Source of the DNA: Syngnathus acus
Taxonomy: Eukaryota; Chordata; Actinopteri; Syngnathiformes; Syngnathidae
DNA length: 64,000 bases
Direction of reading: 5' to 3'
NCBI RefSeq assembly: GCF_901709675.1
Contig: NC_051099.1
Span: forward strand, 5,270,001 to 5,334,000
How positions within the stretch are numbered: the stretch's first letter is position 1; every line of letters starts with the position of its first letter. Positions 33,752 to 46,466 of this stretch are shown here, one piece after another. Below the pieces are notes generated by a model, which was not told the DNA's origin, made no database searches, and saw nothing but the letters and a program-made list of their open reading frames with translations. The position numbers were made by a program, and so were the translations under genes.

Positions 33752-36700
33752 TCAGGCGTGTAGACTTCTTTTTGCAGGTTCCGCTGCATTGCATAATGCA
33801 TCGCAGCCACTTGTAAAATTTCCGCCTTGTTCACGTTCCTCTATGTTGCCGCTGTCCATGTTGAAGAGCAACATCTCAATCAATCACCGTCTCAACCGTG
33901 GTTGACTTTAGTTAAACACATATATTAAAATTCAAAATATTTGCAGTTTTCAGATATGGAAGGCCCTTGAATGAAAAGAAAAAAATAATTCCTTACTTTG
34001 GATTCATCTGTCTCTGTACTGCCTGCTTCTGAATCTTGGTCCTGCATCACAGAAGCAGAAGACATCATCCGTTAAGAAGTCAACTCATGATGGGTATGTT
34101 AGCATGATACAAATTTTCTTATGGGATAAGATTTATGACTGTAGTGTTGCAGTGAAGCAAATGGATGATCTGTCATATCAATATTAACACCTCAGTGTGT
34201 TGCTTCTTTCCAAGTGAACTGTTCTCTTTTTTTTATCTTTGCTGCCATCTTGCGGTCAAACTAACAAGTTCACTGTTAACAGCACAGGTGGCTTACCTGT
34301 TCATGTGTGTCTGTGTACTTGAATTTCATGTTCTTATAAAATTCTCTTTTGGGAAGCAAATATAGCAACACCAAGTCACAGACGATAGTAGCCTGAAAAG
34401 AAATTATAATACAATTATTGAGATATCTTTTCATTTCAGGTCAGATAAATAAGAGTGAACACCAACGTACCACTCCAAAGATGCCCACCCCGGAGCCAAT
34501 TGCTGTCAACGTTGGGATGATATCAAATTTTCTGCCCTGTTAACACAGTAAAAGAGTTTCACATTTAAGAAAATAATTTACCTGCAGAAGTTCACAATTT
34601 AAAAAAAAAAAATAGTTTTTTAGCTTAGCGCCATCACTCTGATATAGATTTGGCACCTCACACTTTTTTTTCTCTTAAGTAATCTCAGTAAATTCCCCCC
34701 CAATTAATTTGTCAGTGTCCCTATTTAAGAAAATGACTTACCATTGATTGCACAATGATATCTAACCTGATTCCAAAAACCTTTAAGAGGGTTCTTGTTT
34801 GTTCCTTGCCCTCCATATAATGTTTTGCAAACCTGAAAGAGTTACGGAAATGACAACGTTATATCCATCCTCCCATTTACTATTCTATGACCAACTTAAA
34901 TAATCGGTAATGTAAAGAATTATGTGTGCACACCTAAAGTTGTAGCCAACTGATGCTCTGGCCTTGTCTTTCTCTTCAGGGTTTCCATATAGTCCGTGGA
35001 AGCTGTATACAGGTCGACAGTGTTTGACATCCACATCAAAGTTGCACGTCCAGTCAATCACAATGCCAATGGCCCCTCCCTTTCAAAGGAGCAACACAAA
35101 CGTTTGCTGCTTTTATTGTCACGTAACTATTTGTGTGGCTTTTGTCAAACTTACCACTTTGGCAATGTTTTGGAATTGAAAGCCAGATTCCTTGACTATG
35201 TCTCCCAGTCTTAATATGGGACATAGTGGTGAGTCCGTTTTGTGGTAGAGACATTTGCTGATATATGTCCCATCAATACCCTCTACTAGGTTACTCCTGT
35301 AAACACAACAACAATATTTGGGAATTTTATTCTAAATGTTATATTAGAAGTCAAGTCATCAACTTTCTGTAGCACTGTTTTTTCCCTGAATATTTCTCAA
35401 TTTTGTATAATTAATTTTGTATTTTGATTGCTTCATGCTCCTCATTTTCCTTATTCTTTGTCATTACTATTTGAGGTTCCTCAGTGTTGACTCTCTGCTT
35501 TCCTGCACTTGGATGCTCCAAAACCATGAAAACCAATTTGTGACGGTAAGTGTCAAACAAAACTGAGCATTGTTTATATTTTCATGTTGTTTATATTATC
35601 TGACACTGCACTGTGCTTATTGAAAAGAACTTTTGCCTGCAGTAAAACAAAATAAGCTAAGCCATCTATTGATCATATATTTTATGATGCACAAAAAACA
35701 TAATTGATTATTTAGTCCACCGTGGTTTGATTTATTTTGGCAAGTAACCTATATTAGTTCTTTTCAATATTTTTTGCTTGTTCTGCAAAATGCTTCATTG
35801 CATCATCACATTTTGATCATACCTTGTCACACCAAAAATGGGGAATGTTACAGTGTTCTTGATGAACAGTGTGAAGTTCTCCGCAGACATCAACAAGGGA
35901 GGGCTGGAGGTGAACAAGGAATTGGAGAAATGTTATTTCTTTTAACCAGTCTGAAGAAATGTAACAATTCAGGGTTTGAACTTACTCTGGTATGTTGTGA
36001 TCATTCTCAACAGGGCACCAAGCCAGAACTTCACAAGTCTTTGTGGTGTTATCACACACGCCAGTCAAACGACCTTGAAAGAAAAAAAAATCCATCGTTA
36101 GTCCAGCACTAAGCAGGCACATTTTATTTTGCACAGGGGGCTGCTGGGGGTGGGAAACCCCAAAATTTTCTGCTTCCACTCGACTTATCTTTAATTAGCA
36201 TCAACGGCAGCTAGCAAACTGTGAAGCCAAGCAGAGAGTGAATTTGCTATTTCCCTTATCGCACCCTTTTGCGATTTGTCGTGCTTTGGATGAGAATTTC
36301 CTGGAAGTCTTATGGTCACTCGGCACAAACCTTGGTGACGACGCTCATATTTATTGTTTTTGTGCCTCAATATCTCGATCATGTGGAAGACAGTTTGTGT
36401 GTATTTGCTTAAGGCGGGAATTAAAAGCATGCTTGGATGAGAAGCAAGACAAGCTAGAAGTACACACAATGTCACTTGGCAAGCGCTAAATTGAGGCCAC
36501 AAATGTTTGCCAGTGATGAGTTGTTTTGGCATGCCATCTTCTAGCCAAAGCCCATTTTGCAAACACAAGGCTGTCAAACTCTTTATCTCATCCGTCCTGT
36601 CAGTATCATCATGGCTTTGAGGTGTTTGAGGAGGGCAAGAAGTCTGAGACTAAGTCAAATAGGAGAAGAAAAGCCTGCGATGATCTTGCTTTGGTCACAG

Positions 36701-38743
36701 GCTGTCAGGATTTACCGTGTCCCGTACGTTTGAAACTCCCTTTTTCGCAGTCGGCGTCTGAGCTACAGTTGCTCTTCCCTGGGAGCTGTTGGAAATAAGG
36801 AAATGATGTTAGCTTTTTTAAAAAGGAGCCAAAAGGAGTTGTCGTCCCCTACTTTGGTTTCTTGTCATAATTCCCTCGAAGGGAGTGAAGGAATGACATA
36901 CCTCAGGACACGTTCCCATCTTTTGTCCTTCAGTTATGATGTAGTTAGTCATCACCACAAATGAGGAATCTCCCTGTGGTTTAAAATGAGAAGACAAATA
37001 TTTAATTTAAAAAAAATCCAGAGTTTTTAAGTTATTTAAAAGTAGCTTTCTAGTCTAAAAATCAAGCACCTTTGGGGGAATTTATCAAAAGGCTGCAAAA
37101 CTCGCACAGCTCAGCCTTCAGGTGGGGACTGTGAGGTCAAATTAAAAAAAATCCTACTTTTGCACAGAATGTTTTATCTGTTGAAGACGGTGCATGATGG
37201 ATGACTTTGCCATGAGCTGTCGAGAGCTTCGCCTCTACTTCGTTTGAGAGATAGCTGAAAAATGGCTGATCAGTCACTCCAAGCATCTTACACGAGTCCT
37301 TTATAAACAGCCTCTTCTATGTAAGCACTTGATGGGTCAGCTGTCTTTATTGTCAGGTTTATTTTCATGGTTATTGCATATAAAATAAATGCACAGATGT
37401 CGGCCTACTCCAAACAAAATGGCTGTTTTACATAAACCTGTCCTAAATTCCAAAAGGGTCCACACCCCAACACCTTACACAGCGAGCAAGACAATCACCG
37501 AGCCTTTGTTATTTTTTTCTTGACCTCAACAGGACCCAGGAATATTTTAGGTAAACAAAGACTGTGGTCTTTTCATTGACTGTTTGCTCTGTGTTTTATG
37601 GGAAGAGATGTTTTATGTAGAGATCATAAAAGACACCTAGATGTGAAACTGAATCTGTGCTCATCTGCTCATGTCCTTGTCATCAAGTCAAGCCAACAAT
37701 GATGTGATAAAAAGGCATTATAAACTTAGTCTGCATCAGGTCACTTTAATTATTTTTTTTTTTTTATAAACCATTACAATTTGATTTCCCTAATTAACTC
37801 ATTCACTGCCAGTTAACATCTTTGACGTCTATAACCGTCAATGGCACTGAATGACTTAAAAATAAAGTTGACTTGAGACCTAATTTGATTCTTAACATTG
37901 GATGTGTCTCAACAGTGACCAACCTGCGGTGGGAAGACATATTCGGCCACATCCCAGAGTTTCTCCACCCCGCTCACGTTGGTGTAGCCCACTCCTTTCA
38001 TTTTGGTGAAGACGGAGCTGACGGCCATGTCTGTGGACTGGTAGCCTTTCTCGTAGATGAACACCCACCTGTACGGGATAATCGGTCATCACCTGAGACT
38101 TCAGCTCCACCCTTGCCAAACATCTATGCTCACAAGTAAGGACATGTGTGATGTTGACATGCAACGTTGCTATCTGGCTACGGCAGCGGCACGCCTCACA
38201 AGTGATTCATCAGCGTTGCATAATGTCATTTCACTTCTTCGGATGTCGCAATGCTTGGAAAAGCTTGAAAAATGCCAGTCCACTAGTGGAATTGAGATGT
38301 GTATCTGCTGCCGGCCTCTTGATGTGCTGAGGGCTTTTCTCTCTCTCAGCGTGCTGCGCTGCCGCGATTACCCGTCATTGTTTTCAAAAATCTTTCCAAC
38401 AGCTCAAATAATGACTTGTCTTTTTTATTCATTCAAATGTGACATTCCAGGAATTAATTAGTTTTTCTTTGAGGCCATTAATTTACTTCTGGCTTCGTCC
38501 ACGGATGATGTGCCCTAAGATAAGACATTTATGAAATCATTTTGGACAAAAGTCAAAACCAATATTGTAAAAAAGGTAATGAAGATCAAATATATCCCTT
38601 CACCAAATCCAAATTGAAGAACTGCAGGCAGGTCAAAACACTGCTCTGTACTGATTGGCAGAGAATCGGGCTGCAGTTTATTGTTATCTTTGCTAGTATA
38701 TGTCCCAGCCTGTTCATCAAATATAATTCCAGCGAAAAGGTGC

Positions 38744-38799
<56 letters not shown>

Positions 38800-39253
38800 A
38801 CCCAAACAATTCAACATGAATGGACATGCAGTCCTGTCAAGTGGGCCAGAAGAAAGCTGACCTCGATGAGACATTTAGTGAAGTCAACACGTGTGTGTGA
38901 GTGTGTGTGGATGCACAAGCAGGTCAGTGCGTTACTCATCTTGTATGTTTGTCTCATCTCAAAGAAGAGCTAACAACACGACTCACAAGGTCCTTTAGCT
39001 TCAGACACTTTTCATATCCGAGATGTCTACGAGGACTATAATGAGCAAGGTGTCGAAATTCAGAAGGCCGCTCAGTCTTACTAAACAAAACAAAGTTGTA
39101 TAGTCAAGAGACTTACCCGATGATGTAAGCCAAGACCCCCAGCTGGATGAGGCGACACACCACCCCTACTCTCCTATTCCTCACCAGCACCTGCCGTGGG
39201 GTCTCGTACTCGAAGAAGAAGTCAGAGAGAGCGTTGGTGATTTGGCTCTTCAT
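33752..39253 (-). CDS. p2rx1: P2X1-type ATP-gated cation channel, tandem copy 1 (conserved copy)
   Basis: Plasma-membrane trimeric cation channel opened by extracellular ATP. Exons in transcript order: 39253-39117, 38068-37924, 36973-36902, 36785-36716, 36073-35986, 35903-35823, 35296-35155, 35079-34934, 34832-34742, 34536-34471, 34392-34297, 34041-33997, 33874-33752; 433 codons. Seen: [15 protein letters not shown] at the N-terminus as in P2X1; TM1 ending in [18 protein letters not shown]-site lysines in [28 protein letters not shown]; all ten ectodomain cysteines; TM2 [19 protein letters not shown]; and the YKNMK (YXXXK) trafficking motif. Sequons NVS, NCS, NTT and NFT are present. The start ATG aligns with human P2X1. 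The last exon is the weakest call: its acceptor (ATTGAG) lacks a strong pyrimidine tract. Reading through the preceding donor instead gives a short tail. The gene is tail-to-tail with camkk1. Confidence 0.92.
38744..38797. repeat. (AC)n microsatellite
   Basis: Long perfect AC run in intron 1 of p2rx1 copy 1. It generates spurious Thr-His and Cys-Val ORFs on both strands. Confidence 0.97.
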
Positions 39254-40789
39254 TTTTTGGTGCTTGACCCAAACAGAGGAGAGGAGGGGTCTGCAGCACC
39301 CAAACACTTCTCCTCACCACTGACGAAGATCTTCTGCCTGCTCTCCCCTCACAAGAAACGTCGGATGCGCTTCGAGAGAAGTCTTGACTTCCTACCTCCC
39401 TCTCTCTCTCTTTCTCTCTCTCTTTCTCCCTTCTGCCCTGCCTCTCTTTTGCCCCTCCAGGATGTGGATCTTTGCATCCATTCACTGCTTTTTTATCTGG
39501 CACATTTTTGTCTGTATTAAAATGTAGCAAAAGTTGCCCCCCCCCCACACACACACGCACACAAAGAGTCTGTACTCTCTTTAAGCAATCAAACCTTATC
39601 GTTATTCTCTTAACACACACTTCCTGCATGTGAGGCGGAGATAGACGAGAAAAAAAAAAAAAAACACTGCCTGTTTGCCTATTCCTGAAGACACTATTTA
39701 GAGTCATTAAGCCTTCTTATCAGGATTTTGTGCAGTGGCATACAACAAATGATACAGCCGCATTCTACTTTGCATTTCTAATTTCAGTGCATAAAAGTTG
39801 TATTAAATGTGCAAATATTATCCCAAAAAATGCTTTCTACTTGTATAGCTTCTGAAAAAAAGTTTTTCACTTGTTTTGCTGTGATCTTAATTGCCAAAGT
39901 TTGATTACAAGTGCATCTAAACAGAGCAGCAGCTGTGTCAACACTGTCTGGCTAATGTTACTGGGACTGTTTTCATCATTTGTTGCATGATATTTCATTT
40001 TTATAGCTCCACTGGTATATATATGTGTCAATAAAGGAGATTATGAACTTCATAGCCACCTCAATGAACCATGATTGGTCTTCAAGACTGAGGTGTGACC
40101 TGGGAAGGACTTTTTGCTTCATACTCCAAACTGGCCATATTAGATGATTACCAGATAATGCCCTAATAAATTCAAAGTATTCATCAGGCCTATACAAATA
40201 TTGACACAAATGAAAAGTTGCTTGTGTTGGGGAATGAGCAAGGCTGATGGATAGATTTTGGGTGTTACAGATCAAGTGGAAGTGAACCAAGAACTTGAAA
40301 ATGAGATGGATGAGGCAGTCAAGGCCGCAATTGGAAGACAGGAAGAGGAAAAGGAAGGAGGAGCAATAGAGGTGGGCAATGTCCAGGCAGGAAAAAGGAT
40401 AAGCTTCTCCGGGGTAAGACTAGAGGTAGAACAACAAGAAGTAGTGGGAGGAGGAAGAGGGAAGGAAAACCAAAAAAAAGAAATCTGGCCCAATACATTC
40501 CCTGGCAACACTTGACCTGGAGGGGATGGTCTTCAGACTGTCTGACCATTTCCTCTTTTCTCTATGGACGCAGCCAAGTCTCAAGGTTCTGACACTTTCC
40601 CAAGACAATCAGCTGACACAGCAGGATGAGCGACTCAAGCCTGGCTGCCCCACGTTTGACCACCTTAGTCTGTAAGTTATTGAACTTTGTTATTGTCTGC
40701 TCTTAAATCCATCATGATACCTTCTCACAACTTGGCTGACAAACAAATGACACTTTACAGACCAGAACTAAATGAGGAAGGATTTATAG

Positions 40790-41142
40790 CACAGGTGTCA
40801 AAGGTAAGCCCCGGGGGCCAGATACGGCCCGCCGCATCATTTTAGGTGGCCCGCAAAGACAAATTGTGCATCGAATTCAATTCCAAAATTTCTAATTGTT
40901 TTCACTTTTGATATTGATAGCCATTTTTATTACCATTCATTTTTTGAAATATTTGTTTTTTGAAATATTTGTTTTCAATCTTACATTTTTATAATTTTTG
41001 AACAGGTTTTATTAGTCTGTTTTGAAAACTAGTACATACATATACAATACATATGAAATATAATATAATATAAATTGAATGGCCCTTTGAAGCAAACTAT
41101 GACTATGATGCGGCCGTGACCAAAATAAGTTTGACACCCCTG
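40790..41142. mobile_element. hAT-like non-autonomous element with 8-bp target duplication
   Basis: Termini CACAGGTGTCAAA and TTTGACACCCCTG (inverted), flanked on both sides by ATTTATAG (40782-40789 and 41143-41150). The 8-bp duplication fits the hAT superfamily. No transposase inside. Same family as the elements at 4662 and 57843. Confidence 0.9.
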
Positions 41143-41688
41143 ATTTATAGCCATATGTCAGCTTTAATATTGTTAGTAAAATAGTCATATTGAGAACAAT
41201 AATAAAAAAATCCACATTGATCAGCCACAATTAGTAGGATGAATGTATTGAAAACAATGCATGCTTATAATTGTTTATGTTAGTGGGTCTGGCATTAGAC
41301 AGAAAAAAAAAGTTTGGCACTGAGGCCATACCTAGCAAAGTGGAGCTATTACTCAAGCTAATTGTTTGAATATCAAATGCTTATATAGAAAGACTGGAGA
41401 AACATTTGAGGCAGGGAAAGACAAATGCAACAGCCAGACACAAAAGTATTTCTACTAAAAACAAGTGAAGGTTATTTTCTGAGTGATTCCAGAAAGGCTT
41501 GGCTTAGATACAAAAGCTTCTTTAATCCCTGACATTAACCTAAGCATGAGAAGGTCGCAATAATAATTCTTGCTTGGAATTGTGGGGGGAAAATCAACTT
41601 CAAGTCACAGGGTTTTTGTTTTTGTTACAAGTTGCAGCCAGTCTGTGTTTAAGTTTTTAGAAAGTACCGCGTACTGTGTAAACTGCAA

Positions 41689-41694
41689 TTTAAT
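41689..41694 (-). terminator. Candidate poly(A) signal of p2rx1 copy 2
   Basis: TTTAAT on the + strand reads ATTAAA, a common variant hexamer, on the minus strand ~70 nt past the copy-2 stop. No canonical AATAAA was seen closer. Confidence 0.35.
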
Positions 41695-41765
41695 CAGCAC
41701 ACATTTACAACCGCTTTGTCTTTTTTTGTTTTTTCTCCCCCCCCCCGCCAGCTGACGATGTTCAG

Positions 41766-44700
41766 TCAGGTCGACGACGAATTGTCCTTTTCAGTCCATT
41801 GAGGCGTGTAAGACTTGGCTTTGAAGGTTCGGCCGCATTTCATAATGCATCGGTCACTTGTGAAACTTCCGCCTTGTTCATGTTGTTCAATGTTTCCGCT
41901 GTTGTCCCTGTTAGAGCGCAACATCTCAATCAATCAATCAATCGTCTCAACCGTGGTTGATTTTACCTCTATTTTTCAGATTCACTTTATGTCGCTCTGG
42001 AAATTGTAACACTTTTTAGTTAAACACATGTAAATTTTAAACATCAAAATGTCAATTAAATATATATATATATATAATTGAAAATATATATATATATAAT
42101 TTATATATAATATAAATATCAAATATTTCAACTCTTTTGCAGTTTACAGATATGGAGAGCCCTTGAATGACAATTATTGCTTATGTTAATTGCTTAAATG
42201 ATAATTGCTTACTTTGGATTCATCTGTCTTTGTCCTGCATCCTTCTGAATCTAGGTCTTGATCTTGATCTTGTTCTTGGTCCTGCATCACAAGCTGAGGA
42301 CATCACCCGTTAAGAAGTCAACTCATGACAGGTATCATCTACTCGAGATTTGCATTTGACCCTCTTCTGATCTTTGCTGCCATCTTGCGGTCAAACTAAC
42401 AAGTTCAGCATGAGAACGTTCCAGTTAACGGCATACGCGGCTTACCTGTTGCCCATTTACGGGTGGTACGGATTTGAATTTCATGTCCTTATAAAATTTT
42501 CTTTTGGGTAGCAAATTCAACAGCACCAAGTCACAGACAATAGTAACCTGAAAAGATTGTTTTTACAGCTGTTGAGATATCTTTTCATTTCAAGTCAGAT
42601 AAATAGGAGTGAGTACCAACATACCACTCCAAAGATGCCCACGCCGGAGCCAATTGCTGTCACTGTTGGGATGACATCAAATTTTCTGCCCTGTTAAAAC
42701 AGTAACAGTTTAAGAAAATAATTTACCTGCAAAAGTGCATAATTTAAAAAAAAAATTTTTTTAGCTTAGCTTTATCTTCCCATTCTCAACACTTTAGTCA
42801 ATAAATTGTAACAATAACGCTAACATTGGCATTACTCACCAGTGCTTCCACAATGATATCGATCCTGATACCAAAAACTTTCTTGAGCGTTCTTGTTTGT
42901 ACATTGTCCACCATATAATGTATTGCATGCCTGAAAGAAATGACAATGTTACATCCATCCTCTCATTTAGCATTATCACCCAATGGTAGAGCTGCATGAT
43001 TCTTTCCATTCTATTATCTTTTTAAGAAATCAGGTCCATATGCACAAAGACTCGAGAAATATGTGTGCGTACCTAAAGTTGTAGCCAACTGATTCTTTGT
43101 GTCTGTCTTTTTCTTCAGGGTTTCCATATAGTCCATGGAAGCTGTATACAGGTATGCAGTACTTGACATCGAAATCAAAGTTGCACGACCACTCAATTAC
43201 AACACCAATGGCCCCTCCCTTTCAAAGGAGCAACACAAACGTTTGCTGCTTTTATTGTCATGTAATGCAATTTGTGTGGCTTTTGGCTGAGGCTTAATCA
43301 ATCCACCCTTTATGTCAAACTTACAATTTTGGCAATGAGCTCGAAATTAAAACCGGATTGCTCGATTAAGTCTCCCAGTCTGAATATGGGACACAGTGGA
43401 GCGTGCGTTTTGTGGTAGACACATTTGCTGAGTTTTGCATTCCGCCCATCATCCACAAGGTTACTCCTGAAAACACAAAAACAACATGTGGAATTTGTAT
43501 TCTATATTTTCCTGTATTGTATATTAGCAGTCATTAGTTCTCTTCAATCTTTTTACCGTATTTTCCGCCCTAAAAGGCGCACCGGGTTATAAGGCGCACC
43601 TTCAATGAACGGCCCATTTTAAAACTTTGTCCATATATAAGGCGCACCGGCTTATAAGGCGCATAAAATAGAAGCTATACTGCATCAAACTGAGGTTGAC
43701 TAGGGTTGCGGTATGCATCCACTAGCCAATAACCAACGAGCCCTCTATAAACAATCGCGTTTCTCAAACGATCTCCTATAAAATGATCAGAACTGACTAA
43801 AGTTCGATCTAACGCATTGGTACTACTTACCTATGTTTCCCTTCCATATCGATCCGTCGATTTACTCGAAACATTAACAGAGCAGCCTATTTTGACATGA
43901 AATAGCCTGGTACGTATAGCAGCTATCGCAATAGCATTAGCCATCCGCAAAGTCTCACGAGCCTCAGCGAAGTGTAAACAATCGCGTTTCTCAAACGATC
44001 TCCTATAAAATGATCGGAACTGACTAAAGTTCGATCCAACGCATTGGTACTACTTACCTATGTTTCCCTTCCATATCGATCCGTAGATTTACTCGAAACA
44101 TTAACAGAGCAGCCTATTTTGACATGAAATAGCCTGGTACGTATAGCAGCTATCGCAATAGCATTAGCCATCCGCAAAGTCTCACGAGCCTCACCTCGCA
44201 ATCTCCCATGAGCCTCAGCAAAGTGTAAACAATCGCGTTTCTCAAACGATCTCCTATAAAATGATCGGAACTGACTAAAGTTCGATCTAACGCATTGGTA
44301 CTACTTACCTATGTTTCCCTTCCATATCGATCCGTAGATTTACTCGAAACATTAACAGAGCAGCCTATTTTGACATGAAATAGCCTGGTACGTATAGCAG
44401 CTATCGCAATAGCATTAGCCATCCGCAAAGTCTCACGAGCCTCACCTCGCAATCTCCCATGAGCCTCAGCAAAGTGTAAACAATCGCGTTTCTCAAACGA
44501 TCTCCTATAAAATGATCGGAACTGACTAAAGTTCGATCCAACGCATTTGTACTACTTACCTATGTTTCCCTTCCATATCGATCCGTAGATTTACTCGAAA
44601 CATTAACAGAGCAGCCTATTTTGACATGAAATAGCCTGGTACGTATAGCAGCTATCGCAATAGCATTAGCCATCCGCAAAGTCTCACGAGCCTCACCTCG

Positions 44701-46424
44701 CAATCTCCCATGAGCCTCAGCAAAGTGTAAACAATCGCGTTTCTCAAACGATCTCCTATAAAATGATCGGAACTGACTAAAGTTCGATCTAACGCATTGG
44801 TACTACTTACCTATGTTTCCCTTCCATATCGATTCGTAGATTTACTCGAAACATTAACAGAGCAGCCTATTTTGACATGAAATAGCCTGGTACGTATAGC
44901 AGCTATCGCAATAGCATTAGCCATCCGCAAAGTCTCACGAGCCTCACCTCGCAATCTCCCATGAGCCTCAGCAAAGTGTAAACAATCGCGTTTCTCAAAC
45001 GATCTCCTATAAAATGATCGGAACTGACTAAAGTTCGATCTAACGCATTGGTACTACTTACCTATGTTTCCCTTCCATATCGATCCGTAGATTTACTCGA
45101 AACATTAACAGAGCAGCCTATTTTGACAGGAAATAGCCTCGCGGGTACAACAGCTATTCGGTGACGCCCCCTGACTACAGTTGCCGTAATGCTGGGAAGC
45201 GATGCGACCTTGTAATTTATTAGTCGTACTAAAACGTACTGAAACATTTTGGCAGAGCACTGTGTACAACCAGTATGGATCAACAAATTCATCAGTTGAT
45301 CCATATATAAGGCGCACTGGCCTATAAGGCGCACTGTCGGCTTTTGAGAAAATTTTAGGTTTTTAGGTGCGCCTTTTAGGGCGGAAAATACGGTACTTGT
45401 TCTGCAAAACGCTTCGTTGCATCATCACATCTCAATTTTGACCATACCTTGTCACGCCAAAAAAGGGGAATGTTACAGTGTTTTTGATGAACACTGTGAA
45501 GTTCTCCGCAACCAACAAAAGGGCAGGGCTGGAGGTGAAGAAGGAATTGGAGAAATGTTACTTCTTTTAACCAGTCTGAAGAAATGTGACAATTCAGGGT
45601 TTGAACTTACTCTGGTATGTTGTGGTCATTCTCAATAGGGCACCAAGCCAGAACTCTACATGTCTTTATGATGGGATCACACACGCCAGTCATACGACCT
45701 TGAATGAAAAAGAAAAAAAATCCATCATTAGTGCAGCACTAAGCAGGCACATTTTATTTTGATCGAGGGGCTGCAAACATTTTCTGCTTCCACTCGACTT
45801 ATCTTTAATTAGCATCAACAGCAGCTAGCAAGATGTGAAGCCAAGCAGAGGCTGAATTTGCTGTTTCCCTTATCGCACCCTTTTGTGATTTGTCGTTCTG
45901 TGGATGAATTCACTGAGATTTTTCTCGAAGGCTGCTTTTTGCACGAGTTCATCTTTTAGCCATAGCTCATTTGGCAAATGCAAGGCTGTCAAACTCTTTA
46001 TCTCATCCATCCTGTCAGAATCATCATGTCTTATAGGTCTGAGACTAAGTCAAATAGGAGAAGAAAAGCCTACAGTGATCTTGCTTTGTGCACACGCTGT
46101 CAGGATTTACCGTGTCCCGTACGTTTGAAACTCCCTTTTTCGCAGTCGGCGTCTGAGCTACAGTTGCTCTTCCCTGGGTGCTGTTGTAAATAAGGAAATG
46201 ACGTTAGCTTTTTCCAAAAAGGAGCCAAAAGGCGGTGTCGTCTCCTACATTGGTTTCTTGTCATAATCCCCTCGGAGGGGGTGAAGGAATAACATACCTC
46301 AGGACAACTTCCCCTCTTTTGTCCTTCAGTTAGGATGTAGTTAGTCATCACCACAAATGAGGGGTCTCCCTGTAGTTTAGAATGAGAAGACAAGTATTTA
46401 ACAGTCAATTAAATCGTCGCATAT

Positions 46425-46466
<42 letters not shown>

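Larger units (their letters stand above)
39254..41765. other. Spacer between the two p2rx1 copies
   Basis: Contains the upstream region of p2rx1 copy 1 (a CT-rich run near 39392-39430 and a poly-C run near 39537), a hAT-like element at 40790-41142, and the 3' flank of copy 2. An 85-codon Glu/Gly-rich ORF at 40258-40515 has no recognisable domain. No independent gene is supportable. Confidence 0.6.

Noticed and set aside
38542-38973. ORFs of alternating Thr-His or Cys-Val
   Set aside because: Translations of the (AC)n microsatellite.
40258-40515. 85-codon Glu/Gly-rich ORF between the p2rx1 copies
   Set aside because: Low-complexity purine-rich DNA; the reverse strand is equally open; no homologue recognised.
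43751-45139. Regularly spaced near-identical units, as in a CRISPR array
   Set aside because: The whole ~251-bp unit is repeated, with no short repeats alternating with unique spacers, and the host is a vertebrate. It is a tandem array inside a transposable element.
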